From contig CAWELN010000010.1 of assembly GCA_963809795.1 (NCBI GenBank), positions 1 through 64,000 of the forward strand: 64,000 nucleotides of DNA, read 5' to 3'. The notes under the pieces are model-generated. The model had not been told where the DNA came from and did not search any database. It saw only the letters and a list, made by a program, of their open reading frames with translations. The position numbers and the translations under genes were made by a program. Source of the DNA: DASUAS01 sp963809795 (lineage in GTDB: Bacteria; Actinomycetota; Acidimicrobiia; IMCC26256; DASPTH01). Each line of letters opens with the position of its first letter. Within the stretch, counting starts at the first letter, position 1. Positions 52,841-61,627 of this stretch are shown piece after piece.

Positions 52841-53665
52841 ATGGCCAAGCACCCGGCACGGGTGGTCGAGCGCCTGCGGGTCGAGCCCGGGTCCCCGGCG
52901 GACCTCGCCCATCGTGACCCGGCCGACCGCCTCGGCTTCGCCGACAAGGCCGCCGGACGCGCCCGCACCGAGGAGCTCCGGCTCGAGCTCGACGACCTCC
53001 ACGACCGTCTCTGGGCCGAAGCCCGCCGCGGCGTCATCCTCGTGCTGCAGGGCATGGACGCATCCGGGAAGGACGGCGCGATCCGCAAGGTGCTCTCGGG
53101 GCTGAACCCGCAGGGCTGCTCGGTCACGAACTTCAAGGCGCCCTCCCCGACCGACCTCGCGCACGACTACCTCTGGCGGGTCCACGCCGCCGAGCCGGCG
53201 CGCGGGATCCTCGGGGTCTGGAACCGCTCGCACTACGAGGACGTCGTCACCGCCCGTGTGATCGACGTGGTCGACGACGACCAGTGCCGCCTGCGGTTCC
53301 ACCACATCCGCGAGTTCGAGCGGCTGCTGCGCGACGAGGGCTTCACCATGGTGAAGGTCTTCCTCCACCTCTCCGAGGAGGAGCAGCGGGTCCGTCTGCA
53401 GGCCCGGATCGACGACCCGACCAAGAACTGGAAGTTCCGGCGGGGCGACCTCGACACCCGGGCGCACTGGGACGAGTACCAGGAGCGCTACGAGCTCGCG
53501 ATCACCGAGACCACCACGAAGTGGTCGCCGTGGTACGTCGTCCCCGCCGACCACAAGTGGGTCCGGGACGTCGCGGTCGCCTCGGTGCTGGTCGACGTGC
53601 TGCGGGAGCTCGACCCCAAGGTCCCGCCACCGGAGGAGGGGCTGGAAGGCCTGGTGGTGGAGTAG
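52841..53665 (+). CDS. ppk2: Polyphosphate kinase 2
   Basis: This 274-residue PPK2 has Walker A LVLQGMDASGKDG at about 68-80, Walker B WNRSHYEDVV and the lid ARIDDPTKNWKFRRGDL. The following KWSPWYVVPADHKW is also typical. It uses polyphosphate to make nucleoside di- or triphosphates. The ATG at 52841 is nine bases after the kinase stop, so it is possibly cotranscribed with the two-component pair, which suggests a phosphate or stress role (inference). Confidence 0.95.
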   Translation: MAKHPARVVERLRVEPGSPADLAHRDPADRLGFADKAAGRARTEELRLELDDLHDRLWAEARRGVILVLQGMDASGKDGAIRKVLSGLNPQGCSVTNFKAPSPTDLAHDYLWRVHAAEPARGILGVWNRSHYEDVVTARVIDVVDDDQCRLRFHHIREFERLLRDEGFTMVKVFLHLSEEEQRVRLQARIDDPTKNWKFRRGDLDTRAHWDEYQERYELAITETTTKWSPWYVVPADHKWVRDVAVASVLVDVLRELDPKVPPPEEGLEGLVVE

Positions 53666-53727
53666 TTCGCCCCGTTTTTGCAGCCGACTGGTCCGCGCGG
53701 CGCTCCATCGGCCAAAATGGGTACTCG

Positions 53728-54396
53728 ATGGACGTTGAGTCGCGTGATTCCGTCTCTCTCAAGCCGGCCGAGCTCGACGAGCTCGGTCAGTTGGTCTCCG
53801 GGGTTGGTCTGCCGTTGCACGACGAGCAGCTCGACGGTCACGTCGAGCAGTTCCCGCTGGTGGCCGTCGCCGAGGTCGAGGGAGAGATCCAAGGGTTCCT
53901 GTTCGGGTCGCTCGAGCGCATCGGCGGCACGCCGTGCATCCTGTGGGGGCTCGGGGGCGTCAAACGGGGCAAGAACGCCCGCCAGAGCCTCGACGGCCTG
54001 GTCGCCGAGCTGTACCGCCGGGCGGCGATCTCCTTCCCCGACGAGGACGTCCTCGTGGCGGGGCGGGTCGCCCACCCGCCGGCCTACGCGCTGTTCTCGG
54101 TCCTCGACGACGTGTGTCCCCGCCCGAACTACTCGCCCAACGGCGAGGAGCGGGCCTGGGGCCGGCGGCTCGCCCGGCGCTTCGGCTGTGACGCCCGGTA
54201 CGACGACCGCACGTTCCGCCTGACCGCGCACGGCGCACCCGAGCTGGTGCTCCACGCCGCCGCGGTGAAGGGCGGCGGCAAGGTCGTGGTGGAGCTGGTC
54301 GGCGAAGCCGATCCCGCCAACGGCGAGGCGCTCATCACCTACGGCTGGGCGATGGCCGAGGCCCTCGCCGACGGGCTCGCCACGCCCAAGAGCTGA
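53728..54396 (+). CDS. Hypothetical protein, possible GNAT-like fold
   Basis: This 222-residue protein has LVAVAEVEGEIQGFLFGSLE in the N-terminal half, reminiscent of the acetyltransferase beta strands, then LAELYRRAAISFPDEDVLVAGR and RLARRFGCDARYDDRTF. The signature acetyl-CoA loop is not clear. ATG at 53728. Convergent with the maleylpyruvate-isomerase-fold gene. Confidence 0.6.
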   Translation: MDVESRDSVSLKPAELDELGQLVSGVGLPLHDEQLDGHVEQFPLVAVAEVEGEIQGFLFGSLERIGGTPCILWGLGGVKRGKNARQSLDGLVAELYRRAAISFPDEDVLVAGRVAHPPAYALFSVLDDVCPRPNYSPNGEERAWGRRLARRFGCDARYDDRTFRLTAHGAPELVLHAAAVKGGGKVVVELVGEADPANGEALITYGWAMAEALADGLATPKS

Positions 54397-54404
54397 GGGT
54401 CCGC

Positions 54405-54425
54405 CCGACGAGCGCTGCTCGTCGG
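54405..54425. terminator. Bidirectional hairpin between convergent genes
   Basis: CCGACGAGC (54405-54413) and GCTCGTCGG (54417-54425) form a perfect 9-bp stem with a 3-base loop, between stops at 54396 and 54432. Confidence 0.65.
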
Positions 54426-54431
54426 CTCAGG

Positions 54432-55209
54432 TCACGGGCCCGGGTAGACGCGCCGCAGGACGTCGAGCACGGCATCGGGGTCGTGCGCGGCCGGCGGCGT
54501 GTGCTCGGCATCGAGCCGGCCGTAGACGAGCCGGGCCCACGCCTCGGCCGGGAGCGAGAGGTCGGCGGGCCCGTCGCCCCCGGACGAGAAGGCGGCGGCG
54601 TCGGTGGCCAGCTCGACGACGAAGCGCCGGGCCGGATCCGTCGTCTCCACCCGCACGACCCGCTCGTCCCCCGTCGGGCGGCCGGTGTAGCGGGCGATGA
54701 GCTCGAGGTGGTCGACGACGAACGGCACCGCCTCGGCCGGGAGCGGCACCTGCGGCGCCAACGCGACCTCGACGTCCCAGGTGTGCAAGGTGTGCTCGTT
54801 GACCCGCAGGCCCACGAAGGCGTCGAAGTCCATGGTCAACGGGCCCATGCGGAACTCCAGCTCCTCGGCACCGGACGCGGCCACCGCCTCGAGGTCGGGC
54901 GAGCAGTGCGGCGTCGGCGGTGAGCGCATCGTCGACCTGGGCCCGGGGCGATTTGGCGTTCCACTCGTCCCAGACCGACGGTGCGAAGGACTCGGGCGTG
55001 TCTCGACCGCTCACGGTGTCGTCGAGACGGCGCTGCATGATCTCGGCGCCGGAACCGAGGTGGGAGAGCACCTGGGCGATCGACCACTCCGACGGGTAGG
55101 CGGGCCGCTCGACGGTCGCGTCGTCCAGCGGCTCGGCGATCCGGCGGAGGCGGGCGACGGAGGAACGGAGGAGGGCGAGGGTCGTGTCGGCGCCGGCGTC
55201 CTCAGGCAT
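54432..55209 (-). pseudogene. Maleylpyruvate isomerase/DinB-fold thiol-dependent protein, frameshifted
   Basis: ATG 55209 starts TLALLRSSVARLRRIAEPLD, then SEWSIAQVLSHLGSGAEIM, the metal His motif of DinB/mycothiol-dependent maleylpyruvate isomerase-like proteins (TIGR03083 type). Near 54895 one extra base breaks the frame. The homologous sequence continues LEAVAASGAEELEFRMGPL, then VNEHTLHTWDVEVAL with the second His, to the stop at 54432. Corrected length is about 258 residues, normal for the family. Its start overlaps the stop of the FMN reductase. Confidence 0.78.
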
Positions 55210-55786
55210 GAACGTCGTCCCGTGCCGCGCTCAACGCCCTCGTCCACCACGCGAGGTCTTCGGCCAGCAGCTCGAGCTTCGGTTGCAACGGCGCGAAGAG
55301 CGAGGCGTCGGCGTCGTCGCCGGCGCGCATCACCGGGATCATCACGTCGGGGAGGATGTGGACCGCGTGGCGCAAGGGCGCCATCTCGAACTCCACCGCC
55401 ACCGCCCGCAGCTGCTCGATGGCGCGGGCACCCCCGACGTTGCCCCAGCCGACGAACGTGATGGGCTTGTGCCGCCACTCGACGAACGTCCAGTCCATGG
55501 CGTTCTTGAGCACCGCGGGGTAGCCGTGGTTGTACTCACCGGTGAGCACGACGAACCCCTCGGCCCGATCGAGCGTCTGCCCGAGCCGGGCGACGTCGTC
55601 ACGCGGATAGTCGCGACCGGTCCTCGCCGGCGCGACACCGTCGAAGAAGGGGAGCGGGTGGTCCCGCAGGTCCACCGGCTCGAGGTCGAACTCGGGCCGT
55701 TCGCCCAGGTGCCGGAGCACCCAGTCGGTCACCCGTTCGCTGAAGCGTCCCTGACGGGTGGTGCCGGTGATCACCTGGATGCGCAC
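55202..55786 (-). CDS. NADPH-dependent FMN reductase family protein
   Basis: This 194-residue flavodoxin-fold reductase has VRIQVITGTTRQGRFSERVT with the phosphate-binding TGTTRQGR loop and VLTGEYNHGYPAVLKNAMDW as the FMN loop, followed by ITFVGWGNVGGARAIEQL. GTG start at 55786 with no clear SD. The stop overlaps the next ATG on the strand by eight bases. A role in redox recycling is inferred. Confidence 0.88.
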   Translation of the reverse strand: MRIQVITGTTRQGRFSERVTDWVLRHLGERPEFDLEPVDLRDHPLPFFDGVAPARTGRDYPRDDVARLGQTLDRAEGFVVLTGEYNHGYPAVLKNAMDWTFVEWRHKPITFVGWGNVGGARAIEQLRAVAVEFEMAPLRHAVHILPDVMIPVMRAGDDADASLFAPLQPKLELLAEDLAWWTRALSAARDDVHA

Positions 55787-55861
55787 GGGGCTGTGCAACC
55801 GGTGACCGGCCGTCTTCCTTCCCGAGTTTGCGCGGCTCCGGTGCCGGACATCCTCAGGCCC

Positions 55862-56668
55862 GTGGGAGCACCGCACCGGTCGGCGTGGCTCCGCGCGTGC
55901 CTCGTGGTGTTCGCCACCGCGGTGGCGGCGCTCGCCGCGACCGGTGTCGCGCCGGTCGGGGCGCAGACGCCGCCGTTGCGGGTGGCGATGGTCGGCGATT
56001 CGGTGATGCTGGGCGCACGTGATCAGCTGCTCGCCCAATTCGCCGGCTTGCCCGTGACGGTGGACGCGGTCGAGGACCGGTCGCTGCTCGGCGCCATCGG
56101 GATGTTCCAGTCGGCCGGGCCCGCGCTCGGCGACGTGGTGGTGCTCGACCTCGGGTACAACGACAGCAGCGATCCGACGGTCTTCCGCGAGCGCATCGAC
56201 GGTGCCATGGCCGCGCTGGCGGGCGTCAAGCACGTGATCTGGCTCAACCAGCACGAGTTCCGGCCCGACCGCGCCGGGATGAACGCGGAGCTCGCCGCCG
56301 CCGCGTCGCGCTACGCCAATCTCGAGGTCGTCGACTGGAACGCGGAGGTGGTGGCGCACCCGGAGGACGTCTACGGGGACGCGATCCACCTGACGCCCGC
56401 GGGGCAGGCCGCGATGGCGGCGCTCGTCCGCCAGGACTTCGACCGCTTCGTCACGTCCCTGACGCCGACGACCACCGCCGCACCGACGACGACCTCCCCC
56501 CGCGTCTCGACGCCGCGGCCGGGGTCGCAGCAGGCTGCCCGCGGCGGCGCGGCCGCCGACACGGGCACGGACCGGGACACGGTCGTCGTGGTCGCGGCGG
56601 GCGTCGTGGCGCTCGTGCTCGTCGTGGTCACGGTGGTCGCCCGTCGGCGTCGTAGCGTGAGGCGTTGA
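55862..56668 (+). CDS. Secreted/anchored SGNH-type hydrolase
   Basis: This 268-residue protein has a signal helix (ACLVVFATAVAALAATGV) and the SGNH core with VAMVGDSVMLGARD (nucleophile Ser), LGYNDSSDPTV (Asn block) and GDAIHLTPAGQAAMA (Asp-His). A Thr/Pro-rich linker and a C-terminal TM (VVVVAAGVVALVLVVVTVVA) with RRRRS follow. This resembles the OafA C-terminal SGNH domain that O-acetylates or deacetylates cell-wall sugars. GTG 55862 was chosen; a GTG at 55841 is possible. Stop overlaps the next TTG start. Confidence 0.85.
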   Translation: MGAPHRSAWLRACLVVFATAVAALAATGVAPVGAQTPPLRVAMVGDSVMLGARDQLLAQFAGLPVTVDAVEDRSLLGAIGMFQSAGPALGDVVVLDLGYNDSSDPTVFRERIDGAMAALAGVKHVIWLNQHEFRPDRAGMNAELAAAASRYANLEVVDWNAEVVAHPEDVYGDAIHLTPAGQAAMAALVRQDFDRFVTSLTPTTTAAPTTTSPRVSTPRPGSQQAARGGAAADTGTDRDTVVVVAAGVVALVLVVVTVVARRRRSVRR

Positions 56669-57739
56669 CCCGAATCGACCTGCGACCCCACAAGGACGCG
56701 CTGACCCGCCGGACCGCGATCGTCTGGGTGGGGCTCATCGTCGTGGCGATCGTGCTCGCGATCCACGGCGTGACCAACGCAGGCGGCCAAGCGGCCCACG
56801 ACGTCCTCGAGAACTGGGTGAGCGACGCCGCGGTGTGGACGGTCGCGATCATGTGCCTGGTGGCGGCCGCGCGCGCCCGCCACAACCGGGCGGCGTGGCT
56901 CCTGGTCGCGACCGCGCTGGTGCTCTGGGCCATCGGCGACACGCTCTGGAGCCTGCGCGGCGACCCGGACGCGGTCACCAGCATCTCCGACGTCTTCTGG
57001 CTGGCGTGGTATCCGCTGATCGTCGCCGCGCTGGTGCTGCTCGTGCGCGATCGGGTGCCGGGCTTCGAGCTCCACCGCTGGATCGACGGCGTGGTGGTGA
57101 TGCTCGTGGTGGCCACGCCCTGGGTGGCGCTGTTCCTGCAACCGGCCGCCGAGCACTCGAGCGCGAACACCCTCGCCGATGCGGTGGACTTCGCCTACCC
57201 GCTCGGCGACGCCGTCGTCGTGGGCGCCACGCTCGGCGTGCTGGCGCTCATGGGGTGGCGCGCCGGGCCGATGTGGACCGCGCTCTGCGCTGGGGTTCGC
57301 CACCCTCGCCCTCGCCGACGCCATCTACTCGGTCGACGTCCTCGGGCACTCCTACAACGCGGAGACGAGCTTCGACGCGGTGTGGCTCGCCGGCGCCATG
57401 CTGGTCGCGTACGCCGCCTGGCTGCCGCACCCGGGCAAGCTCGAACCGGTCCGGGTCACGGGGTGGAGGGCGGTGGCGTTGCCGCTGGCGGCGCAGGCCT
57501 TCGCGATCATCGTGCAGCTGATCAGCATCTTCGTCGCGGTGCCACCGAGCGCCAGCATCCTCACCATCGTGGTGCTGCTCATCGCGATGGTGCAGATCGT
57601 GATCACCCGGCCCCGCGCCGACGACGACGCCGCGGCCCGGGCGGGATCACCGGACCCGGTAGCGGAGGTGCCCGGTGCCGTTGCCGGACCGGCGGTGGTC
57701 GAGCAGCTCGAGCCCGATCCGCGTGTGGTCGGGGAGTGA
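56665..57739 (+). pseudogene. Multi-TM sensor-like membrane protein, frameshifted, no output domain
   Basis: TTG 56665 opens TAIVWVGLIVVAIVLAIHGV, then more TM helices including WLLVATALVLWAIGDTLWSL and FWLAWYPLIVAALVLLVRDR. The frame shifts by one base near 57285 and continues LGFATLALADAIYSVDVLGH, then LAAQAFAIIVQLISIFVAV to 57739. The seven- to eight-helix layout resembles the membrane part of actinobacterial GGDEF proteins, but no GGDEF domain is present here. Extra base at 57285 is likely. Confidence 0.6.
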
Positions 57740-58058
57740 GCGGTGCTCTCGTCGTCGGGCGCGGCCCGGTCGAACCCTCCGTCGGCGACGTAGCCGTCGA
57801 GGACGCAACGGTCGAGGAGATCGACCGGCCCACGCGATCAGCGTTCCCGGTGCGGTCGCTCGCTGTCGAGCACGGCCACCTGCGCCTCGGCGCAGCGCGC
57901 CCCTGCCGGGATCGAGCCGTGCCGGGCGGTACACGTCCACGTGGTCGGTCCCGTGCCGATTCAAGGAGTACGCGAGGAAGTGCGCATCGCCTCGGGCCGG
58001 GTGTCGATGCCACCGAATCGGACGGATCAGTGTCATACCCCCATGGTTTGATCGGTGC
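57740..58058. other. Gap holding an aldo/keto reductase scrap
   Basis: No complete gene is seen. The minus strand between 57908 and 58011 encodes part of an aldo/keto reductase (entered separately). The remaining bases show no repeat or hairpin I trust. Confidence 0.4.
57908..58011 (-). pseudogene. Aldo/keto reductase fragment, internal part
   Basis: On the minus strand this reads GIDTRPEAMR, then (after a one-base gap) FLAYSLNRHGTDHVDVYRPA and RLDP. It is the internal block of aldo/keto reductases that follows the SVKFGALRxPDG segment, and that preceding segment is found at 59192-59486 on the same strand. The reading after RLDP does not continue the family. The DUF222/HNH gene lies between the two scraps. 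Confidence 0.65.
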
Positions 58059-59188
58059 ATGTTCGACGTGGTCGATCATCTCGATGAGCTGCGGTCGTGG
58101 CCGACGGATCGGTTGGTCGCGCGTCGGCACGAGGTGGTGCGCGCGAAGCGTCGGTTGGAGATCGAGGAGCTCGACATCTTGCGGGTGCTCGACGAGCACG
58201 GTCGCGTCGATCCGGCGTTGGGTGATCAGGGTGAGTCGCCGCGCACGCTGCGGGACAAGCTCGAGACCGCGCGCCGGTTGGAGTCGTTGCCCGAGATCGC
58301 CGCGGTCGCCTACGAGGGTGAGCTGAGCAGGAGCAGTTGAGCTCGGTCACCAAGCTGGCCGACGAGCTCAGCGACGGCGGAGTGGGCCCGGCGGGCGCCG
58401 CGGGTCGCGCCGGTCGAGCTCGCCCGGTTGGCACGCAGCGCGGCGAAGCCGTCGACCGAGGATTCGCGGGCGCGGTACGAGGCGCGGTCGTTCGGATGTG
58501 GTGGACGCCGGACAAGGGGATGTTGCAGCTGCACGGGCAGTTGCCCGATGTGATGGGGGCGACGTTCGAGGCGACGGTCCAGAAGCTGACCGAGCAGATG
58601 AAGCCGGCCACGGGTCGGGCGTGGGACAGCTTCGAACATCGGGCCGCCGACGCGCTGGTCAGCTTGTGCGAGCAGCCCGCCACGGAGGACGAGACGCCGT
58701 CGTTGGCGTCCCGGCCGGTGGTGCAGCTGCACGTGCCGCCACACGGCCCGGCGGAGATCGCCGGGATCCCGATCGCCGACTCACTGCTCGAACAGCTGCG
58801 GGCCAACGCGAGCATCGAACCGGTGCTGGTCGACGACGACGGCACCCCGGTCGCGATCGGGAAGCGTTTCAGTGCCCTGTCACCCAAGATCGTGCGGGCG
58901 GTGCTGCTGCGCGACGGGCACTGCCGCTGCACCGACACCTGCGACGTCACCTGGGGCCTCCAGGTCCATCACCTGCGCCCCCGTTCCTGGGGTGGCACCG
59001 ACGACGCCTCCAACCTCATCGCCATCGCCCGCGGCCACCACCCGCGACTCATCCCCCACGGCCCCTGGGCGCTGGTCGGCAACCCCAACCTCCCCGACGG
59101 CATCGACCGCGTCCACGTCGACGACCTCACCACCGAACAACGCGAACAACTCGGCCTCCCACCACCGAGACCCGGACCGGCGCCGTGA
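58059..59188 (+). pseudogene. DUF222/HNH endonuclease (13E12-type), frameshifted
   Basis: ATG 58059 starts MFDVVDHLDELRSWPTDRLV, helices of DUF222. The coding frame slips at about 58330 (missing base, then EQLSSVTKLADE), gains a base near 58375 (AEWARRAPRVAPVELARLAR), and drops back near 58495 (MWWTPDKGMLQLHGQLPDV). The rest holds to the stop at 59188 and includes the HNH domain LLRDGHCRCTDTC, LQVHHLRPRSWGGTDD and NLIAIARGHHPRLIPHGPW. Such genes are multicopy and mobile in actinobacteria (REP13E12 in mycobacteria). It lies inside an aldo/keto reductase, on the opposite strand. Confidence 0.75.
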
Positions 59189-59191
59189 TCA

Positions 59192-59486
59192 GAGGAGTGC
59201 GCCGTCGGGCACGCCGCAACGCGCCGAATTTTCACGCTGAGCTGCACCGAGTCGCGATCCAGGTCGTGCAAGGCGCGGCCGACGAGCAGCTCGTTGTGTC
59301 CGGAGCCGTAGAAGTCACCGGTGTCGAGGAGCGAGACGCCGGCGTCAATCGCGCGCCGGATGGTGGCGAGGCTCTCGTCGTCGTCGGCGATTACGTCCCC
59401 GACATGCCCATGCACCCGAGGCCGACGGCCGACACCGACGGCCCCGCTGCGCCCAGCCGGCGGTGGGCGATCGACGTCGTGGCCAT
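59192..59486 (-). pseudogene. Aldo/keto reductase fragment, N-terminal part
   Basis: ATG 59486 starts the family N-terminus: SIAHRRLGAAGPSVSAVGLG, then CMGMSG and, after a shift, ADDDESLATIRRAIDAGVSL, LDTGDFYGSGHNELLVGRAL and VQLSVK. Removing one A of an A-run gives SVKFGALR and then a PDGALL-like block, after which the homology stops at the end of the HNH gene. The Asp and Tyr of the active site (LDTGDFYG) are present; the rest of the protein is not. Confidence 0.7.
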
Positions 59487-59581
59487 GGGCGCTCCTCGGT
59501 GGCGGTGCGTGACGGTGGACCGGCCTACCCGGTGCGCCCGCGGGACAACCCTTGCCGCGTCGCGCATCGCGCGCCTGGACG

Positions 59582-61627
59582 TCAGCGCCGGGTCGCGGAG
59601 ACGTCGTCGAGCTGGGCGCGCAACGCGTCGGCGTCGGTCACCGGCAGCTGACAGGCGAACCGCTGGCACACGTACGCGGTGGCCCGACCGTCGCGCTCGG
59701 CCCGCTCGGCGAGGAGCGGCGTGAGCTCGGCGCCGGTACCGGGTGCGGCGGTGACCCGTACCGAAGAGGGCAACAACCGCCGGCGGAGCACGTCGACCAG
59801 TGCCCCACGCGCGGGATCGTCGGGCTCGCCGACCACCGCCACCTCGAGCGGCGGGCGGACGAGCCGCCCGATCGCTTCGAGCAGGAACGCGAACGCGGTG
59901 GGGTACTCACCCGCCACCGGCGCCAGCGTCGCGACCCAGCGCTCGGCGCGTGCGGCCGCGTCGGCGTCGCCGGTGAGCGCAGCCAGCCGCAACAGCCCGT
60001 CGGCGGCGAGGGAGTTCTCGGACGGGGTGGCGTTGTCCTGGGAGTCCTTGGGCCGGACGATCAACGCTTCGGCGTCGGCGCCGGTCGTGTAGAACCCGCC
60101 GCGCTCCTCGTCGGCGAACAGCGCGACCAACCCGTCGGCGACGGCACGCGCCTCCGCCAGCCAGCCGACGTCGTCGAGCTCGGCCAACGTGAGCAGCGCC
60201 TCCAGCAGTGCGGCGTAGTCCTCGGCGTACGCGAGCAGGTTGGCTCGCCCGCCCTGCCACGACCGGAGCAGGCGCCCGTCGTCGCGCCGCAGCTCGCGGA
60301 GGAGGAACTGCGCATTGGTGCGCGCGGTGTCCATCCAGTCGTCGCGCCCGAGCGCGTCGGCCGCCTCGGTCAGCGAGCGCAGGAAGAGCGCGTTCCACCC
60401 GAGCAGCACCTTGTCGTCGAGCCCGGGACGCACCCGCTGCTCGCGGGCGGCGAACAGCTTCGGGAGGACCCGGGCCACCGCGTCGGGGATGTCGTCGGTC
60501 GGGCCCACGGCGTGGAGGATGTTGCCCCGGAAGCCGGTGTGCGGATCCTCGAAGTTGCCGCGGGCGGTGACGCCGAAGTACCGGACGAGCTCAGGCAGGT
60601 CGTCGCCGCTGACTGCCTCGAGCTCCTCGAGCGACCACACGTAGAAGCGCCCTTCGACGCCCTCGGAGTCGGCGTCCTCGGCGGAGAAGAAGCCGCCGTC
60701 GGCGTGGCGCAGGTCGCGCAGGACGTAGGTGATCGTCTCCTCCACCACCCGGCGGTAGCGGTCGTTGCCGGTGACGATCCATGCGTGCAGATACGCGCGC
60801 ACGAGCAAGGCCTGGTCGTACAGCATCTTCTCGAAGTGGGGCACGAGCCAGTGGGCGTCGACCGAGTAGCGGTGGAAGCCGCCGCCGACCTGGTCGTAGA
60901 TGCCGCCCGCGGCCATGGCGTCGAGCGAGACCGTGACCATCTCCAGGATCTCGTCCGCCGGTGCGAGCGCCGCCTGGTCGAGGAGGAACGTGAGGGCCAT
61001 CGCCTGCGGGAACTTCGGCGCGCGGCCGAAGCCGCCGAAGCGACCGTCGAACTGGCCCCGGAGGCCGGCGACCGCCTGGTCGAGCAACGCGTCGGACAGC
61101 GGCGCACCGGGACCCCGGCCGCCGACCGCGGTGCTCTCCTCGATGGCCTGGCGCAGCTGCTCGGCCTGCTCGCCGAGCTCGTGACGCCGGTTGTGCCACG
61201 CGTCGTCGATGGCGTCCAGGAGGCGCACGAAGCCGGGCATTCCCTGGCGGTCGTCAGGCGGGAAGTAGGTGCCGCCGAAGAACGGCCGGCCCTCGGGGTC
61301 GAGGAAGACGGTCATCGGCCAACCACCACTCCCCGTCATCGCCTGGACCGCCTGCATGTAGATGGCGTCGACGTCAGGGCGCTCCTCGCGGTCGACCTTC
61401 ACGTTGACGAAGCGGTCGTTCATCACCGCGGCGACGTCGACGTCCTCGAACGACTCGTGGGCCATCACGTGGCACCAGTGGCACGACGAATAGCCGACCG
61501 ACAGGAGGACGGGCTTGTCCTCCGCCCGGGCCCGGCCGAACGCCTCCTCGCCCCACGGGTACCAGTCGACCGGGTTGTCGGCGTGCTGCCGCAGGTACGG
61601 GCTGGTCTCGCCGGCGAGTCGGTTCAC
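59582..61627 (-). CDS. YyaL/DUF255 thioredoxin-fold protein
   Basis: This 681-residue protein has an N-terminal thioredoxin domain: RLAGETSPYLRQHADNPVDW, then VGYSSCHWCHVMAHESFED with CxxC. An alpha/alpha toroid of the glycosidase-like fold follows (GGFGRAPKFPQAM, GGGFHRYSVDAHWLVPHFEK, LLGWNALFLRSLTEAADAL). It matches the family of human SPATA20 and Bacillus YyaL. Function is not established. GTG start at 61627 overlaps the upstream AMP-ligase stop. Confidence 0.93.
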   Translation of the reverse strand: MNRLAGETSPYLRQHADNPVDWYPWGEEAFGRARAEDKPVLLSVGYSSCHWCHVMAHESFEDVDVAAVMNDRFVNVKVDREERPDVDAIYMQAVQAMTGSGGWPMTVFLDPEGRPFFGGTYFPPDDRQGMPGFVRLLDAIDDAWHNRRHELGEQAEQLRQAIEESTAVGGRGPGAPLSDALLDQAVAGLRGQFDGRFGGFGRAPKFPQAMALTFLLDQAALAPADEILEMVTVSLDAMAAGGIYDQVGGGFHRYSVDAHWLVPHFEKMLYDQALLVRAYLHAWIVTGNDRYRRVVEETITYVLRDLRHADGGFFSAEDADSEGVEGRFYVWSLEELEAVSGDDLPELVRYFGVTARGNFEDPHTGFRGNILHAVGPTDDIPDAVARVLPKLFAAREQRVRPGLDDKVLLGWNALFLRSLTEAADALGRDDWMDTARTNAQFLLRELRRDDGRLLRSWQGGRANLLAYAEDYAALLEALLTLAELDDVGWLAEARAVADGLVALFADEERGGFYTTGADAEALIVRPKDSQDNATPSENSLAADGLLRLAALTGDADAAARAERWVATLAPVAGEYPTAFAFLLEAIGRLVRPPLEVAVVGEPDDPARGALVDVLRRRLLPSSVRVTAAPGTGAELTPLLAERAERDGRATAYVCQRFACQLPVTDADALRAQLDDVSATRR

